NCBI RefSeq assembly: GCF_026212465.1 | Contig: NC_080058.1 | Location: forward strand, 21,560,406 to 21,624,405 | Direction: 5' to 3' | DNA: 64,000 bases | DNA from: Amaranthus tricolor | Lineage: Eukaryota > Streptophyta > Magnoliopsida > Caryophyllales > Amaranthaceae | Translations under genes and position numbers: made by a program | Notes under the pieces: model-generated | What the model saw: only the letters and a program-made list of their open reading frames with translations | Told to the model about the DNA's origin: nothing | Database searches by the model: none | Shown: in pieces, positions 1-11,052 of the stretch | How positions within the stretch are numbered: position 1 is the first letter of the stretch | Layout: every line of letters begins with the position of its first letter

Positions 1-1562
1 AGCTTGATCATACCAAGTTCCAATCTCATCTTTTCATATTGTTCCCTTGGAAGTGGTTTGGTCAGAATATCTGCAACTTGTTCATTAGTGTTAACATGCT
101 TTACGACAATATTCTTATTTTCAACATTATCTTTAAGAAAATGATGCCTAATGTGGATATGTTTTACTCGTGAATGATGCACTGGATCTTTAGATATACA
201 TATGGCACTGGTATTATCACAATAAATAGGAACACATTCAATTTTAATACCAAAATCTCTTAGCTGTTGCTTTATCCAAAGTATTTGGGAACAGCAAGCT
301 GCTGCTGCTACGTATTCAGCTTCTGCAGTTGATAATGCAACATTGTTTTGTTTCTTGGAACTCCATGAAACTAAACATGAGCCAAGAAATTGTACCATAC
401 CTGATGTGCTTTTTCTATTAACTAGATCACCTGCATAATCTGCATCACTAAAACCTTTCAAATCATAGACATCACTTTTAGGATAAAATAGGGACAAGTC
501 GTCTGTTCCCTTTAAGTATCTCAGAATTCTTTTTACTGCTGTAAAATGTGATTCTTTGGGATTAGATTGAAATCTAGCACATAAGCCAACACTAAAAGAA
601 ATATCAGGTCTACTAGCTGTTAGATATAATAAAGAACCAATCATGCCTCGATACATTGTTTGATCTACATTAATCCCATTTAGGTCTTCATTTAGTCTAA
701 CATTGGTAGCCATAGGTGTATGGTTAGTTTTAGCATTATTCAATCCATATTTCTTGAGAAGTTCTTTTATATATTTTTGTTGATGAATAAAAATACCATT
801 TTCAGTTTGTTTAATTTGTAAACCAAGGAAGAAATTTAGTTCTCCCATCATGCTCATTTCAAATTCTGTGCCCATAAGGTTGGAAAATTCTGTACATAAC
901 AAGTCATTAGTGGCACCAAAAATAATATCATCAACATAAATTTGAACAACCAAAATATCATAACCTTTATTCTTAAAGAATAAGGTTTTGTAGATTTTTC
1001 CTCTTACAAAGTTATTTTGAATCAAAAACTTTGACAGTCTTTCATACCATTGCCTAGGAGCTTGCTTCAAGCCATATAAGGCTTTATCAAGCTTGTAGAC
1101 ATGATCAGGACAAGAGGTATTTTCAAAACCAGGGGGTTGTTCAACAAAAACATCTTCGTCAAGATAGCCATTTAAAAAAGCACATTTCACATCCATTTGA
1201 TATAATTTAAAGTTCATGAATGCAGCAAAAGAAATTAAGATTCTAATAGCCTCTAACCTTGCTACTGGAGCAAAAGTCTCAGTGTAATTAATACCTTCTT
1301 GTTGATTGTACCCTTTGACCACGAGTCTTGCTTTGTTTCTCACTATTATTCCATGTTCATCTAGCTTATTCCGAAATACCCATTTCAAACCAATTACCTT
1401 CTTGTGTTTTGGTTTGGGTTCTAAGTGCCATACTTTATTTCTTTCAAACTCGTTCAATTCATCTTGCATGGCTACGACCCATTCGGAATCCTTTAAAGCT
1501 TCCTCGTGATTTTTAGGTTCAAGTAATGATAGGAACGCAAAGTCTGCACAAAAATTTCTCAT
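1..1562 (-). CDS. copia reverse transcriptase and RNase H, partial (runs off the window)
   Basis: Reading leftwards from the ATG at 1562, the frame is open for 520 codons to the window edge with no stop. I chose that ATG only as the first codon of the open frame; in the element this is internal polyprotein, not a real start. The RT domain begins around residue 30. The first catalytic Asp is about residue 124 (in [12 protein letters not shown]), and the YVDD active-site motif is at residues 209-212. RNase H follows, with acidic residues near 373-375 (FSDADYAG), 415 (STAEAEY) and 449 (YCDN), then the usual ILTKPL end near residue 500. RT copies element RNA into DNA in cytoplasmic particles and RNase H removes the template. 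It is in a different frame from the integrase upstream, so a one-base indel at about 1563-1580 separates them. The catalytic residues look intact, unlike the broken gag region. Confidence 0.92.
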   Translation of the reverse strand, partial: MRNFCADFAFLSLLEPKNHEEALKDSEWVVAMQDELNEFERNKVWHLEPKPKHKKVIGLKWVFRNKLDEHGIIVRNKARLVVKGYNQQEGINYTETFAPVARLEAIRILISFAAFMNFKLYQMDVKCAFLNGYLDEDVFVEQPPGFENTSCPDHVYKLDKALYGLKQAPRQWYERLSKFLIQNNFVRGKIYKTLFFKNKGYDILVVQIYVDDIIFGATNDLLCTEFSNLMGTEFEMSMMGELNFFLGLQIKQTENGIFIHQQKYIKELLKKYGLNNAKTNHTPMATNVRLNEDLNGINVDQTMYRGMIGSLLYLTASRPDISFSVGLCARFQSNPKESHFTAVKRILRYLKGTDDLSLFYPKSDVYDLKGFSDADYAGDLVNRKSTSGMVQFLGSCLVSWSSKKQNNVALSTAEAEYVAAAACCSQILWIKQQLRDFGIKIECVPIYCDNTSAICISKDPVHHSRVKHIHIRHHFLKDNVENKNIVVKHVNTNEQVADILTKPLPREQYEKMRLELGMIK

Positions 1563-3229
1563 TTGGGATCTTTTTGTGTTCCCTTATTTATATCACTTAT
1601 AATCGAATCAAGAGGATGATAACTTTGATATTTCCAAGGTTTAGGCACAAATTCTCTTGTGGGAACAGTTGCATGTTCTTGTTCAGCAACTTGATTGTCA
1701 TTCTGTTCAGCTACTGGTTCATTCTGCTCATCTGCGGGAACAGCTGGATTGGGAACAGTCTGCTGGTCCTCTTTAACTGGCAGTTCCTGAACTTGGTCAG
1801 TTTCTCCTGCATCTTCTTGTATTGCCTGTTCACCTGCTGTTCCTTGTTCTAACACTTTTATTTCTTCATCATCGTTCTCTAGATGAGCAAGACCAATTTT
1901 AGCATCATTGATATCCTGTTCACTTGTTGAAAAGTTAGTTTCATCAAAAATAACATGAACTGATTCTTCTACACACATTGTTCTTTTGTTGTAAACTCTG
2001 TAAGCTTTACTTTGTGATGAGTAACCAAGAAATACTGCTTCATCACTTCTTTCATCAAATTTGCCTAAATTTCGTTTTCCATTTACATGTACAAAACATT
2101 TGCATCCAAATATACGAAAGTAGGAAATATTTGGTTTAACACCTTTGAGTAATTCATAGGGTGTTTTTGAAGTGATTGGTCTTATTAATAAACGATTAAG
2201 AATATAGCATGCAGTAATGACGGCTTCAGCCCAAAAATTTCTAGGTAGACCACTAGCAATCAACATGGTCCTAGCCATTTCTTCGAAGGTCCTATTTTTC
2301 CTCTCTACGACTATATTTTGTTGTGGTGTTCTAGGTGCGGAAAAATTGTGATTTATACCATATTTATTGCAATAATTCATGAAGTTTGAATTTTCAAATT
2401 CTTTCCCATGATCAGACCTTATGTGAACAATTTGATTATTGGTAGATTTTTGTATTTTATTAGCAAAAGAAACAAACTCATCAAAAGCTTCATCTTTGCT
2501 TACCAAAAATAATGTCCATGTGAATCTACTATAATCATCAACAACAACAAACACATACCTTTTGCCACTACGGCTTTGTGTTCTCATAGGTCCACATAAA
2601 TCTATATGAATTAATTCTAACGGTCTAGTGGTAGTGCTCAAATTCTTTGATTTAAAGGATGACCTCACTTGTTTTCCTTTGGCACAAGGATCACAAATTT
2701 CTTCCTTAAGAAATTTTATAGCTGGTAGTCCTCTAACTAGGTGTTTTGATCTTAATGCATTAATCAATGAATAACTAGCATGACCTAGTCGCTTATGCCA
2801 AAGTAGTGCGTCTTCTTCTATGACACTTAAACACGTTAGACTGGTTTTGGGAACAGTGTCCAGGTCCACCACATAAGTGTTCCCTTTTCTGATTCCCTTT
2901 AGCACAGGGTCTCCTGTGTTGTTCCTAGAAATTATGCATCGTTTAGAAGTAAACTTAACAGAGTTACCTTTGTCACAAAATTGAGAAATACTTAGCAAAT
3001 TGTGTTTTAAATTCTCGACTAAAAATACGTTATCAATGGCATGGGAACTTGACCTTCCAACCTTTCCTTTGGCAATTATCTCACCCTTCATGTTGTCGCC
3101 GAAGGTTACTGTTCCCCCATCATAGGCTTCAAGTGAGAGAAATTTAGATTTGTCACCCGTCATATGCTTGGAACACCCACTGTCGAGATACCATGAGTTG
3201 TTCCCCCTCACTTGAAACTGCAAAGCAAC
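1559..3229 (-). CDS. copia aspartic protease and integrase (internal part of gag-pol)
   Basis: The frame follows an in-frame TAA at 3230-3232, with no ATG at its head, so it is the middle of a polyprotein. Counting from codon 3223, the protease motif LDSG is at residues 13-16. The GAG-pre-integrase zinc site uses H143, H148, C177 and C180. The integrase triad is D208 (HIDLCGPM), D271 (RSDHGKEF) and E307 (VVERKNRT). The C-terminal third is acidic and Glu/Gln-rich, as in the linker before copia RT. The usual PQQNG motif before the catalytic Glu reads PQQNI, a change at a strongly conserved Gly. The frame ends in TGA at 1559-1561. RT homology continues at once in another frame, so a frameshift near the A-run at about 1570-1580 broke the fusion. 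Confidence 0.9.
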   Translation of the reverse strand, partial: VALQFQVRGNNSWYLDSGCSKHMTGDKSKFLSLEAYDGGTVTFGDNMKGEIIAKGKVGRSSSHAIDNVFLVENLKHNLLSISQFCDKGNSVKFTSKRCIISRNNTGDPVLKGIRKGNTYVVDLDTVPKTSLTCLSVIEEDALLWHKRLGHASYSLINALRSKHLVRGLPAIKFLKEEICDPCAKGKQVRSSFKSKNLSTTTRPLELIHIDLCGPMRTQSRSGKRYVFVVVDDYSRFTWTLFLVSKDEAFDEFVSFANKIQKSTNNQIVHIRSDHGKEFENSNFMNYCNKYGINHNFSAPRTPQQNIVVERKNRTFEEMARTMLIASGLPRNFWAEAVITACYILNRLLIRPITSKTPYELLKGVKPNISYFRIFGCKCFVHVNGKRNLGKFDERSDEAVFLGYSSQSKAYRVYNKRTMCVEESVHVIFDETNFSTSEQDINDAKIGLAHLENDDEEIKVLEQGTAGEQAIQEDAGETDQVQELPVKEDQQTVPNPAVPADEQNEPVAEQNDNQVAEQEHATVPTREFVPKPWKYQSYHPLDSIISDINKGTQKDPK

Positions 3230-4024
3230 TTAATGGTTAGGTACAGGAACCAATTCATCCTTAGGTTCCTTGTCGACAATACTTGAATCACATTTCTTAA
3301 TCCATATGCGTTCGACATAATTTTTATTTGCTTTGGTATGTTGTTCCCTCTTTATACATTGATGTTTTAGGTGTCGAATTTTACCACAAAAGGAACAGAT
3401 TTTACTACTAGGGAGATCAACATAGACCTTTTTCTTTTTATTATTTTTAACATAACCTAGACCTTCTTTACTCTTTGTTTTAGCTTCTAGAATCCATTTG
3501 GGAATTTCATTGATTTTCGCTTTTCCTCTTGAGTTTATTTTATTTTTCAAATATTCATTTTCTATTTCATAGGATTCTAATTTTGATTTCAACTTTTGAA
3601 ATTCAGTGCTAACCATGTGAGTAGATATATTGTTTACATCTTTACTTAATCCTAACAATTTATTTTGATTTATTTCAATACTAAGAAAAATAAATTCCTG
3701 TTCCAATTTTTCAATTGTCTCTTTCAAAACAATATTCTGATCTAGCAAATTAAAAAATCTGCTTTGTACATCTATTCTAAATGAATTTAGGTAGGACACA
3801 TGATCCTTGTTTGAGTTGAGGTCTTTCTCGATTTGGAGACACTTGATATTCTGTTTATCTAATTTCTCTTGTGTCTCCAAGAGCAACTTAATTAATTTAT
3901 TCTTACTGAGTTTAGATGGATGTTTAGGAAGTGAGTTATAAGACATTACCTCTTTTTCTTTGGACTCTTCATCCTTGCTGTGATGAGATGCCATGAGGCA
4001 TAGGTTTGCTGTTTCTTCTTCCAC
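3230..4024 (-). pseudogene. copia gag C-terminal tail with second zinc knuckle
   Basis: This 264-codon open frame is in the same frame as the gag piece to its right and the protease-integrase to its left. It lies between stops TAG (4061-4063) and TAA (3230-3232). It begins in acidic sequence and has a long Lys/Glu/Leu/Asn-rich middle that looks coiled-coil (about residues 40-170). A CX2CX4HX4C knuckle (CSFC, then H and C) is near residue 212. Its Gly before His is replaced, so zinc binding may be weakened. A charged tail leads to the protease. Coiled gag tails of this kind are typical of Sirevirus-like elements. Both bounding stops can arise from a sense codon by one C-to-T or G-to-A transition. 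Confidence 0.75.
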
Positions 4025-4060
4025 TGGAGCTTCTGTCTCAGCCTCGCTCTCCGTATCACC

Positions 4061-4366
4061 CTAAGCTGCAATCATTGCCTTTCTAAAATCAGTTTTGAAG
4101 TTTCCCTTCTTATATTGTCTTCCAATTTCTCTTGCTTTTCCCTTGCCCTTCTCATTTTTCCATTGAGGGCAATCCTTGATGAAGTGATCAGTGCTCCCAC
4201 ACTTGTGGCATTCAAAATTTGTCTTCAAGTTAGCAATTCCCTTTTGTTTGTTGTTTCTTTGATTTGCATATCTGCTGTTCCTGAAGAATTTTTTAAATTT
4301 TCTTGCCAACATAGCAGTCTCCTCATCATCAGTTTTTGATTCTTCAGGATCCTTCTCTTTCTCTTC
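4061..4366 (-). pseudogene. copia gag nucleocapsid fragment with CCHC knuckle
   Basis: The frame is open between an in-frame TGA at 4367-4369 and a TAG at 4061-4063; an internal ATG lies at 4312. It reads an acidic stretch, a basic region, then a CX2CX4HX4C zinc knuckle (CHKC, H, C) about 36 residues after that ATG, then a Lys/Gly-rich basic tail. This is the RNA-binding nucleocapsid part of copia gag. The capsid part, normally some 200-300 residues upstream, is absent: sequence to the right is AT-rich and LTR-like. The TAG sits where the reading frame continues unchanged into the next gag piece, so it is a point nonsense change, not a domain border. Confidence 0.75.
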
Positions 4367-4399
4367 TCATGCTTCTCTTGAAGCTTCTCTATTCCCCTA

Positions 4400-5263
4400 G
4401 ACTTCCCTTAAGTCTAGTTACAACAAAAACACTCAATTACCTTTACAAGGCCAATTCTTAAGAAGATTAAAATTAAGTAGTTGCTCAAGAAAAATATAAT
4501 GAATTAATTGGCATTAATAACTTTAAATATTTTTCTTAATTGATCTCCCTTAATGGACACTCTTAATGCATTCTTCGCTTGAGCGTAGCTTCCCTCGTTT
4601 ATAAAGGGAACAACCATCAGTGCACTCAACCCACGATTTTCATGTAGTGCACTCACCCCATGACTTCCATTTACTTACTTGCTCCCAAAGAAAATTGGGA
4701 AGTTATTAAAAGTAGAGGTGGAAAATGACTGCGGTTCTCTTGTACGGTTAATAGTAAATGAGTCACTAGGAAGATCCTAAATTATTGGAGACTTGTTCAA
4801 AGTAGAGAATAAATCTCTTGGGTGTCCGAATTTATAGGATACTAATTCAAAAAGAGGAATAAGTCTTCTCCATATTTTTAGGCGTTTAAAAAAACCTTTT
4901 TGCCAATTAATAAATTAATTTAATTAAGCAACTAATTAAACTTTTAACCTTTTACATTAACCAAAAACAGAAAACGTAAATTTCGTAACTTCCAGTCAAT
5001 GTCTTCTTCAGACCTGTATCGTGGGGAACAGCGCACTATCTCCATCTACAACTTTTGTCAGGACTTTAACTCTAGAAACAGTAAACTGACTTCTAAAGCA
5101 ATTGTCCAACTTCTTGGATATTTGAGACATGTACAAATTCCACGAACCAAGTCATAGGCTTTATCAACGATTAACAAAATCAGATATTCACCTACAAAAC
5201 AATCTCTAAAACATGTTTGTTTATTTAGAAGTGAAGTCATCATCAAAACCTAAAAGGCCAACA
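4400..5263 (-). repeat. probable copia 5' LTR (minus orientation)
   Basis: No coding similarity is seen. On the minus strand the stretch starts TGTTGGCC at 5263, right at the edge of the satellite; a TG start is required of an LTR, and TGTTGG starts are familiar in Sirevirus-like elements (from memory). A TATAAA motif lies at about 4598-4603 in a CCTTTATAAACGAGGG context, fitting a promoter. A T-rich region follows, as in R/U5. The 3' boundary (CA plus primer site) is not found, and gag remains begin near 4366, so the right end of the deletion is somewhere around 4370-4440. A short open frame at 5058-5246 has no recognisable product. The left LTR is outside the window, so LTR identity could not be confirmed by comparison. 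Confidence 0.5.
4598..4603 (-). promoter_or_regulatory. TATA-like element in the copia LTR
   Basis: The minus strand reads TATAAA followed by a G-rich stretch, about 660 bp inside the putative LTR. It is placed as expected for a Pol II promoter driving element RNA towards gag. Support is positional only. Confidence 0.35.
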
Positions 5264-6500
5264 CTTGGTTTTTTTTACTCAAAACATGGTATACAACACT
5301 ATTAGATATATATTATTGTGTTGAAGTGGTTATAATTGAAAATCATAGTCATATGCTAAAGATTACGTGTTAAGTTGGGATTTTAAGGGGTTTTAAGCGT
5401 TTTTGGCACTTTTGCGTATAAAGTAGCTCAAACTTGGTTTGTTTTGCACGAAACTTGGAATACAACACTATTTGGTTTATATTATTGTGTTGAAGTGGTT
5501 AGAATTGAAAATCATAGTCAAGTGCTAGATATTACGTGTTAAGTTGCGATTTTAAGGGTTTTTTAGCGTTTTTGGCAGTTTTGCGCATAAAGTAGCTCGC
5601 TCAAGCTTGTTTTGTTTTGCACGAAACTTGGCATACAAAACTATTTGGTATATATTATTGTGTTGCAGTGGATAGAATTGAAAATCATAGTGAAATACTA
5701 GAAATTATGTGTTAAGTTGCGATTTTAAGGGTTTTAAAGCGTTTTTGGCACTTGTGCGCATAAAGTAGCTCAAACTCGGTTTGTATTGCACGAAACTTGG
5801 CACACAACACTATTTGGTATATATTATTGTGTTGAAGTGGTTAGGATTGATAATCATAGTCATATGTTAGAAATTACGTGTTAAGTTGCGATTTTAAAGG
5901 TTTCTAAGCGTTTTTGGCACTTTTGCGCATAACGTAGCTCAAACTTGGTTTGTTTTACAAATAACTTGAGACACAACACTATTAGGTATATATTATTGTG
6001 TTGAAGTGGTTAGAATTGAAAATCATAGTCATATGCAAAAAATTACTTGTTAGGTTGCGATTTTAAGGGTTTTTTGAGCGTTTTTGGCACTTTTGCGTAT
6101 AAAGTAGCTCAAACTTGGTTTGTTTTACAAAAAACTTGACACACAACACTATTAGGCATATATTATTGTGTTGAAGTTGTTAGAATTTAAAATCATAGTC
6201 TTATGCAAAAAATTACTTGAAATTTGCGATTTTAAGGGTTCTTAAGCGTTTTTGGCACTTTTGCGCGTAAAGTAGCTCGCTCAAACATGGTTTGTTTTGC
6301 ACGAAACTTGGCATACAAAACTATTCTGTATATATTATTGTGTGGCAGTGGTTAGAATTGAAAATCATAGTGAAATGCTAGATATTACGTGTTAAGTTGC
6401 GATTTTAAGGGTTTTTAAACGTTTTCGGCACTTTTGCGCAAAAAGTGAGAATTCTTATTAATCACAAAACAAAATCCATATATATGAGAGACGACCTCCA

Positions 6501-6506
6501 TTTATA
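6501..6506 (-). promoter_or_regulatory. TATA-type box in segment copy 1 (representative)
   Basis: The minus strand reads CCTATAAATGGAGG here; copies 2-10 mostly read CCTATAAATAGAGG, a strong plant TATA match, and copies 11-24 read CCTATAAAAAGAGG. It lies about 54 bp inside the left end of the segment, so a transcript starting ~30 bp downstream would leave the segment and run into satellite on the minus strand. Function is inferred. Confidence 0.45.
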
Positions 6507-6536
6507 GGTTTTTAGCTAGCTAACGGCTATAAACAT

Positions 6537-6542
6537 CACGTG
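6537..6542 (-). promoter_or_regulatory. CACGTG (G-box-like) motif in segment copy 1 (representative)
   Basis: The palindrome CACGTG sits about 31 bp upstream of the TATA-type box on the minus strand. The same spacing is kept in the other copies; copy 17 reads CACATG, within the low-quality patch. G-boxes bind bZIP and bHLH factors in plants. No evidence of binding is available here. Confidence 0.35.
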
Positions 6543-7512
6543 CTATACAATATGCCTCTTAAAACTGAAATTAAAAACAAGAACACTTGGGCACTAATCA
6601 GGAATTATCAGTGACCAGCCCAACTTGCGCGCGTATGCTAGTGGGATGTGTGCTTCACAATCATAGTTCTTGGGATTTGATGGCTTGGTCCATGTATGCA
6701 GATCACATTTCCATGGTTTTTTGGATCCAGGTCTCCTTGGTTAAGGCTCAAACCACGCGGCAAGGTAGCCTGGTCAGTGGGTAGGCTGCTGTCCTGTTCT
6801 GCCCTCTTTGTTGTTTCTTGGTTTGTTATTGTTAGCTCAAACTTGGTTTGTTTTACGCGAAACTTGGCACACAACACTATTTCGTATATATTATTGTCTT
6901 GAAGTGGTTAGAATTGAAAATCATAGTCATATACTAGAAATTACTTGTTAAGTTGCGATTTAAAGAGTTTTTAAGCGTTTTGGCACTTTTGCGCATAAAG
7001 TAGCTTAAACTTGGTTTGTATTGCACGAAACTTGGAACACAACACTATTTGGTATATATATTATTGTTTTTAAATGGTTCGAATTGATAATCATAGTCAT
7101 ATGCTTGAAATTATGTGTTAAGTTGCGATTTTAGGGTTTTTAAGCGTTTTTTGCACTTTTGCGCATAAAGTAGCTCAAACTTGGTTTGTTTTACAAAAAA
7201 CTTGACACACAACACTATTAGGAATATATTATTGTGTTGAAGTTGTTAGAAATGAAAATAATAGTTATATGCAAAAAATTACTTGTAATTTGCGATTTTA
7301 AGGGTTTTTAAGCGTTTTTGGCACTTTTGCGCGTAAAGTAGCTCGCTCAAACTTGGTTTGTTTTGCACGAAACTTGGCATACAAAACTACTTGGTATATA
7401 TTATTGTGTGGCAGTGGTTAGAATTGAAAATCATAGTGAAATGCTAGATATTACATGTTAAATTGCGATTTTAAGGGTTTTTAAACGTTTTTGGCACTTT
7501 TGCGCATAAAGT

Positions 7513-7899
7513 GAGAATTCTTATTAATCACAAAACTAAATCCATATATATGAGAGACGACCTCTATTTATAGGTTTCTAGCTAGCTAACGGCTACAAAA
7601 ATCACGTGCTATACAATATGCCTCTTAAAACTGAAATTAATAACAAGAACACTTGGGCACTAATCAGGAATGATCAGTGACCAGCCCAGCTTGCGCGCGT
7701 ATGCTAGTGGGCTGTGTGCTTCACAATCACGGTTCTTGGGATTTGATGGCTTGGTCCATATATGCAGATCACATTTCCATGGTTGTTTGGATCCAGGTCT
7801 CCTTGGTTAAGGCACAAACCACGCGGCAAGGTAGCCTGGTCAGCGGGTAGGCTGTTGTCCTGTTCTACCCTCTTTGTTGTTTCTTGGTTTGTTGTTGTT
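7513..7899 (-). repeat. 387 bp embedded segment, copy 2
   Basis: Same junctions as copy 1, spaced 1066 bp from it (segment plus four monomers). Closely matches copy 3, with CATATATGCAGATC in the middle. Confidence 0.93.
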
Positions 7900-8578
7900 A
7901 GCTCAAACTTGGTTTGTTTTACGCGAAACTTGGCACACAACACTATTTCGTATATATTATTGTCTTGAAGTGGTTGGAATTGAAAATCATAGTCATATAC
8001 TAGAAATTACTTGTTAAGTTGCGATTTTAAGAGTTTTTAAGCGTTTTGGCACTTTTGCGCATAAAGTAGCTTAAACTTGGTTTGTATTGCACGAAACTTG
8101 GAACACAACACTATTTGGTATTTATATTATTGTTTTTAAATGGTTCGAATTGATAATCATAGTCATATGCTTGAAATTATGTGTTAAGTTGCGATTTTAG
8201 GGTTTTTAAGCGTTTTTTGCACTTTTGCGCATAAAGTAGCTCAAACTTGGTTTGTTTTACAAAAAACTTGACACACAACACTATTAGGAATATATTATTG
8301 TGTTGAAGTTGTTAGAAATGAAAATAATAGTTATATGCAAAAAATTACTTGTAATTTGCGATTTTAAGGGTTTTTAAGCGTTTTTGGCACTTTTGCGCGT
8401 AAAGTAGCTCGCTCAAACTTGGTTTGTTTTGCACGAAACTTGGCATACAAAACTACTTGGTATATATCATTGTGTGGCAGTGGTTAGAATTGAAAATCAT
8501 AGTGAAATGCTAGATAATACATGTTAAGTTGCGATTTTAAGGGTTTTTAAACGTTTTTGGCACTTTTGCGCATAAAGT

Positions 8579-8964
8579 GAGAATTCTTATTAATCACAAA
8601 ACTAAATCCATATATATGAGAGACGACCTCTATTTATAGGTTTCGAGCTAGCTAACGGCTACAAAAATCACGTGCTATACAATATGCCTCTTAAAACTGA
8701 AATTAATAACAAGAACACTTGGGCACTAATCAGGAATGATCAGTGACCAGCCCAGCTTGCGCGCGTATGCTAGTGGCTGTGTGCTTCACAATCACGGTTC
8801 TTGGGATTCGATGGCTTGGTCCATATATGCAGATCACATTTCCATGGTTGTTTGGATCCAGGTCTCCTTGGTTAAGGCACAAACCACGCGACAAGGTAGC
8901 CTGGTCAGCCGGTAGGCTGTTGTCCTGTTCTACCCTCTTTGTTGTTTCTTGGTTTGTTATTGTT
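8579..8964 (-). repeat. 387 bp embedded segment, copy 3 (386 bp)
   Basis: Spaced 1066 bp from copy 2. One base is missing (GTGGCTGTG against GTGGGCTGTG in copy 2). Ten monomers follow it. Confidence 0.93.
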
Positions 8965-10665
8965 AGCTTAAACTTGGTTTGTTTTACACGAAACTTGGCA
9001 CACAACACTATTTCGTATATATTATTGTCTTGAAGTGGTTAGAATTGAAAATCATAGTCATATGCTAGAAATTACTTGTTAAGTTGCGATTTTAAGAGTT
9101 TTTAAGCGTTTTGGCACTTTTGGGCATAAAGTAGCTTAAACTTGGTTTGTATTGCACGAAACTTAGCACACAACACTATTTGGTATATATATTATTGTTT
9201 TTAAGTGGTTCGAATTGATAATCATAGTCATATGCTTGAAATTATGTGTTAAGTTGCGATTTTAGGGTTTTTAAGCGTTTTTGGCACTTTTGCGCATAAA
9301 GTAGCTCAAATTTGGTTTGTTTTACAAAAAACTTGACACACAACACTATTAGGAATATATTAATGTGTTGAAGTTGTTAGAATTGAAAATCATAGTCATA
9401 TGCAAAAAATTACTTGTAATTTGCGATTTTAAGGGTTTTTAAGCGTTTTTGGCACTTTTGCGCGTAAAGTAGCTCGCTCAAACTTGGTTTGTTTTGCACG
9501 AAACTTGGCATACAACACTATTTGGTATATATTATTGTGTTGCAGTGGTTAGAATAGAAAATCATAGTGAAATGCTAGATATTACGTGTTAAGTTGCGAT
9601 TTAAAGGGTTTTTCAGCGTTTTTGGCACTTGTGCGCATAAAGTAACTCAAACTTGTTTTGTTTTGCACGAAACTTGGCACAGAACACTATTTGGTTTATA
9701 TTATTGGGTTGAAGTGGTTATAATTTAAAATCATAGTGATCTGCTAGAAATTACGTGTTAAGTTGCGATTTTAAAGGTTTTTAAACGTTTTTGGCACTTT
9801 TGCGCATAAAGTACCTCTTTCAAACTTGTTTTGTTTTGCACGAAACTTGGCATACAACACTATTTGGTATATATATTATTGTGTTGCAGTGGTTAGAATT
9901 GAAAATCATAGTGAAATATTAGAAATTACGTATTATTGCGATTTTAAGGGTTTTTAAGCGTTTTTGGCGCTTGAGCGCATAAAGTAGCTCAAACATGGTT
10001 TGTATTGCACGAAACTTTGCACACAACACTATTTAGTATATATTATTATATTGAAGTGGTTATAATTGATAATCATAGTCATATGCTAGAAATCACGTGC
10101 TAAGTTGCGATTTTAAGGGTTTTTAAGCGTTTTTGACACTTTTGCGCATAAAGTAGCTCAAACTTGGTTTGATTTACAAAAAACACGACACACAAAACTA
10201 TTAGGTATATATTATTGTGTTGAAGTGGTTAGAAATGAAAATCATAGTCATATGCAAAAAATTACTTGTTAAGTTGCGATTTTAAGGGTTTTTAAGCGTT
10301 TTTGGCACTTTTGCGCGTAAAGTAGGTCGCTCAAACTTGGTTTGTTTTGCACGAAACATGGCATACAACACTATTTGGTATATATTATTGTGTTGCAGTG
10401 GTTAGAATAGAAAATCATAGTGAAATACTAGATATTACGTGTTAAGTTGCGATTTAAAGGGTTTTTAAGCGTTTTTGGCACTTGTGCGCACAAAGTAACT
10501 CAAACTTGTTTTGTTTTGCACGAAACATGGCACACAACACTATTTGGTTTATATTATTGGGTTGAAGTGGTTATAATTTAAAATCATAGTCATCTGCTAG
10601 GAATTACGTGTTAAGTTGCGATTTTAAAGGTTTTTAAACGTTTTTCGCACTTTTGCGCATAAAGT

Positions 10666-11052
10666 GAAATTTTTTATTAATCACAAAACTAAATCCATAT
10701 ACATGAGAGATGACCTCTATTTATAGGTTTCTAGCTAGCTAACGGCTATAAACATCACGTGCTATACAATATGCCTCTTAAAACTGAAATTAAAAACAAG
10801 AACACTTGGGCACTAATCAGGACCGATCAGTAACTAGCCCAGCTTGCGCGCGTATGCTAGTGAGTTGTGTGCTTCACAATCATGGTTCTTGGGATTTGAT
10901 GGCTTGGCTCATGTATGGAGATCACATTTCCATGGTTGTTTGCATCCAGGTCTCCTTGGTTAACGCTCCAACCACGCGGCAAGGTAGGCTGGTCAGTGGG
11001 TAGGCTGCTGTCCTGTTCTGCCCTCTTTGTTGTTTCTTGGTTTGTTATTGAT
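10666..11052 (-). repeat. 387 bp embedded segment, copy 4
   Basis: First copy of the block B type; left end reads GAAATTTTTTATTAATC, and the right end has TTGATAGCTC instead of TTGTTAGCTC. Six monomers follow. Confidence 0.93.

Larger units (their letters stand above)
1..5263 (-). mobile_element. Ty1/copia LTR retrotransposon, 5' part to RNase H, degenerate
   Basis: The minus strand reads, from right to left: an LTR-like 5' end, the tail of gag with two CCHC knuckles, an aspartic protease, a GAG-pre-integrase HHCC zinc site, a DDE integrase, then reverse transcriptase and RNase H. Integrase before RT is the diagnostic Ty1/copia order. The long polar gag tail and the style of the RT and RNase H resemble the plant Sirevirus group; this lineage call is from memory of the family and is moderate. 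The 3' LTR lies beyond the left edge. The front of gag and the tRNA primer site are not found, so the copy has an internal deletion. Stops and a frameshift make it non-autonomous. Confidence 0.85.
6447..6833 (-). repeat. 387 bp embedded segment, copy 1
   Basis: Non-satellite sequence inserted between AAAGT and AGCTC of a monomer. The minus strand holds a TATA-type box and a CACGTG box. It is the most divergent of the left-edge copies (for example CCTCCATTTATAGG). It is preceded by a TTTTTAAACG-type monomer, as are all copies. Opposed open frames of 65-79 codons in every copy have no recognisable product. Confidence 0.93.
5264..10665 (+). repeat. satellite block A: divergent left edge with 1066 bp repeats
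   Basis: Seven diverged monomers (5264-6446) precede the first 387 bp segment. Two 1066 bp units (6447-7512 and 7513-8578), each one segment plus four monomers, are close copies of each other. A third segment at 8579 is followed by ten monomers whose first four match the same 4-mer. Divergence between monomers is higher here than further right, as expected at an array edge. Confidence 0.85.

Noticed and set aside
1306..1852. Plus-strand open frames over the copia pol region
   Set aside because: They are antisense shadows of the RT and integrase frames.
5436..5460. CENP-B-box-like motif around GCACGAAACTTGG
   Set aside because: It shares only short pieces with the mammalian box; the core does not match.
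6447..6833. A target-site duplication around the 387 bp segment
   Set aside because: The satellite bases on the two sides (TAAAG or AAAGT against AGCTC or AACTT) do not repeat, so an intact transposon insertion is not shown.
7128..7145. Telomere-like TTTAGGG within monomers
   Set aside because: It is a one-off variant of the ordinary TTTTAAGGGTTTTTAAG block; there is no tandem telomeric run.
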